The translations under genes and the position numbers were made by a program. Under the pieces are notes generated by a model. That model made no database searches. It saw nothing but the letters and a program-made list of their open reading frames with translations, and was not told where the DNA came from. From Natrinema zhouii (GTDB lineage Archaea > Halobacteriota > Halobacteria > Halobacteriales > Natrialbaceae): 64,000 nt of DNA. Where the stretch lies: assembly GCF_013456555.2 (NCBI RefSeq), contig NZ_CP059154.1, positions 2,604,001 to 2,668,000 of the forward strand. Reading direction: 5' to 3'. This document shows, in pieces, positions 63,710 to 64,000 of this stretch (position 1 is its first letter; each line of letters opens with the position of its first letter).

Positions 63710-64000
63710 ATGGACGACGAATTCGATGCGCTGCTCGAGGCGTTTGAGCTGAAAGACGAGCGCCGGACAGGGTGGGTCCTCCGCGGGATCGAGTCACCGG
63801 AATCGGTCGCGGCACATACCTGGGGAATGGCGACGCTGTGTCTGCTGTACGCCGACCGAGCCGACGACGGTGTGGACCGCGAACGAGCGGTATCGATGGC
63901 GCTCGTTCACGACCTCGCGGAAGCACGAACGGGTGATATCGCGACGCGAGCGGAAGCGGGCAAACAGCGAGTGGCCGGCGAGGAAAAAGCGACTCTCGAG
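63710..64000 (+). CDS. HD-domain hydrolase, N-terminal part (5'-deoxynucleotidase YfbR-like)
   Basis: 97 codons are visible before the window ends. The start MDDEFDALLEAFELKDERRT is acidic. HD-domain ligands appear in the order VAAHTWGMATL (His), then ALVHDLAEARTGDI (His-Asp). YfbR-type enzymes remove phosphate from deoxynucleoside monophosphates; others of this fold act on other phosphomonoesters. Divergent from the SDR gene. Confidence 0.82.
   Translation, partial: MDDEFDALLEAFELKDERRTGWVLRGIESPESVAAHTWGMATLCLLYADRADDGVDRERAVSMALVHDLAEARTGDIATRAEAGKQRVAGEEKATLE

Noticed and set aside
1..64000. CRISPR arrays, cas genes, rRNA genes, intact insertion sequences
   Set aside because: No regularly spaced short repeats, Cas motifs, rRNA signatures or transposase/integrase motifs were seen on either strand.

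Overview
The window is a chromosome segment from a halophilic archaeon (class Halobacteria). I infer this from five things: high GC content with strong GC preference at third codon positions; strongly acidic predicted proteins; TATA boxes placed 24-35 bases before start codons, as expected for leaderless mRNAs; archaeal core genes (FtsZ1, membrane LonB, a group II chaperonin, transcription factor S, NAC, archaeal DtdA and NadM, a geranylgeranyl reductase); and many families I know mainly from haloarchaea (DUF7344, HalOD1, BAT/HTH_10 regulators, DUF5787/5789/5790/5797-like proteins). The closest look is to the Natrialbales (Haloterrigena/Natrinema type), but this cannot be settled from the sequence alone.

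Layout. 1-2.6 kb: the end of a Cys/His protein, a polytopic membrane protein whose start sits under a perfect 9-bp inverted repeat, and an aldo/keto reductase. 2.6-9.1 kb is an accessory zone. It holds a frameshifted gene remnant, tRNA-Phe with two displaced copies of its 3' end, a DUF7344 regulator, a large Tat-lipoprotein (ice-binding-type DUF3494 domain, five exact 297-bp Fn3-like repeats, an acidic DDG stalk and a basic Lys/Glu/Tyr tail), and a small AT-rich lipoprotein gene lying between tRNA-Val and a displaced copy of its 3' end. 9.1-17 kb: DUF192 protein, ABC exporter, DUF5789, PAP2 phosphatase, creatininase-family (ArfB-like) protein, DUF5790-like protein, aldehyde dehydrogenase, MptD. 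17-27 kb: NAD glucose-6-phosphate dehydrogenase (Azf), a second aldo/keto reductase, a CPBP protease coupled to LonB, NadM, SAM hydrolase, HalOD1 protein and a Cct3-type thermosome subunit. 27-38 kb: metabolic genes including a GntP permease facing a glycerate kinase, two ferritin-like/NAD(P)-binding proteins, a truncated HxlR regulator, a nucleotidyltransferase, a Rieske protein and a trans-acting enoyl-reductase-type oxidoreductase. 38-43 kb: the pabB-pabA-pabC operon, a helix-hairpin-helix protein and AroE. 43-54.5 kb: CaCA exchanger, a two-domain DUF7344 protein, a PAS/GAF/BAT regulator, DtdA, FtsZ1, a ferritin-like protein, a rhodanese-MBL fusion, a 2Fe-2S ferredoxin and geranylgeranyl reductase. 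54.5-64 kb: M20 amidohydrolase, a uS10-like protein, Nudix hydrolase, DUF5787, DUF5797, MFS transporter, DUF5789, TFS, TrmI coupled to NAC, an SDR and the start of an HD-domain protein.

Functional links. Cofactor and aromatic metabolism is well represented (pabABC and MptD for tetrahydrofolate/pterin, ArfB-like for F420/riboflavin, AroE, NadM). LonB and the CPBP protease form a membrane proteolysis pair. NAC, TrmI, the uS10-like protein, DtdA and TFS are information-processing genes. Two copies of one structured dispersed repeat (54.51-54.78 and 61.11-61.35 kb) lie directly after stop codons in convergent gene pairs and are not explained by any gene. I found no rRNA, CRISPR array, cas gene, intact transposase or integrase.
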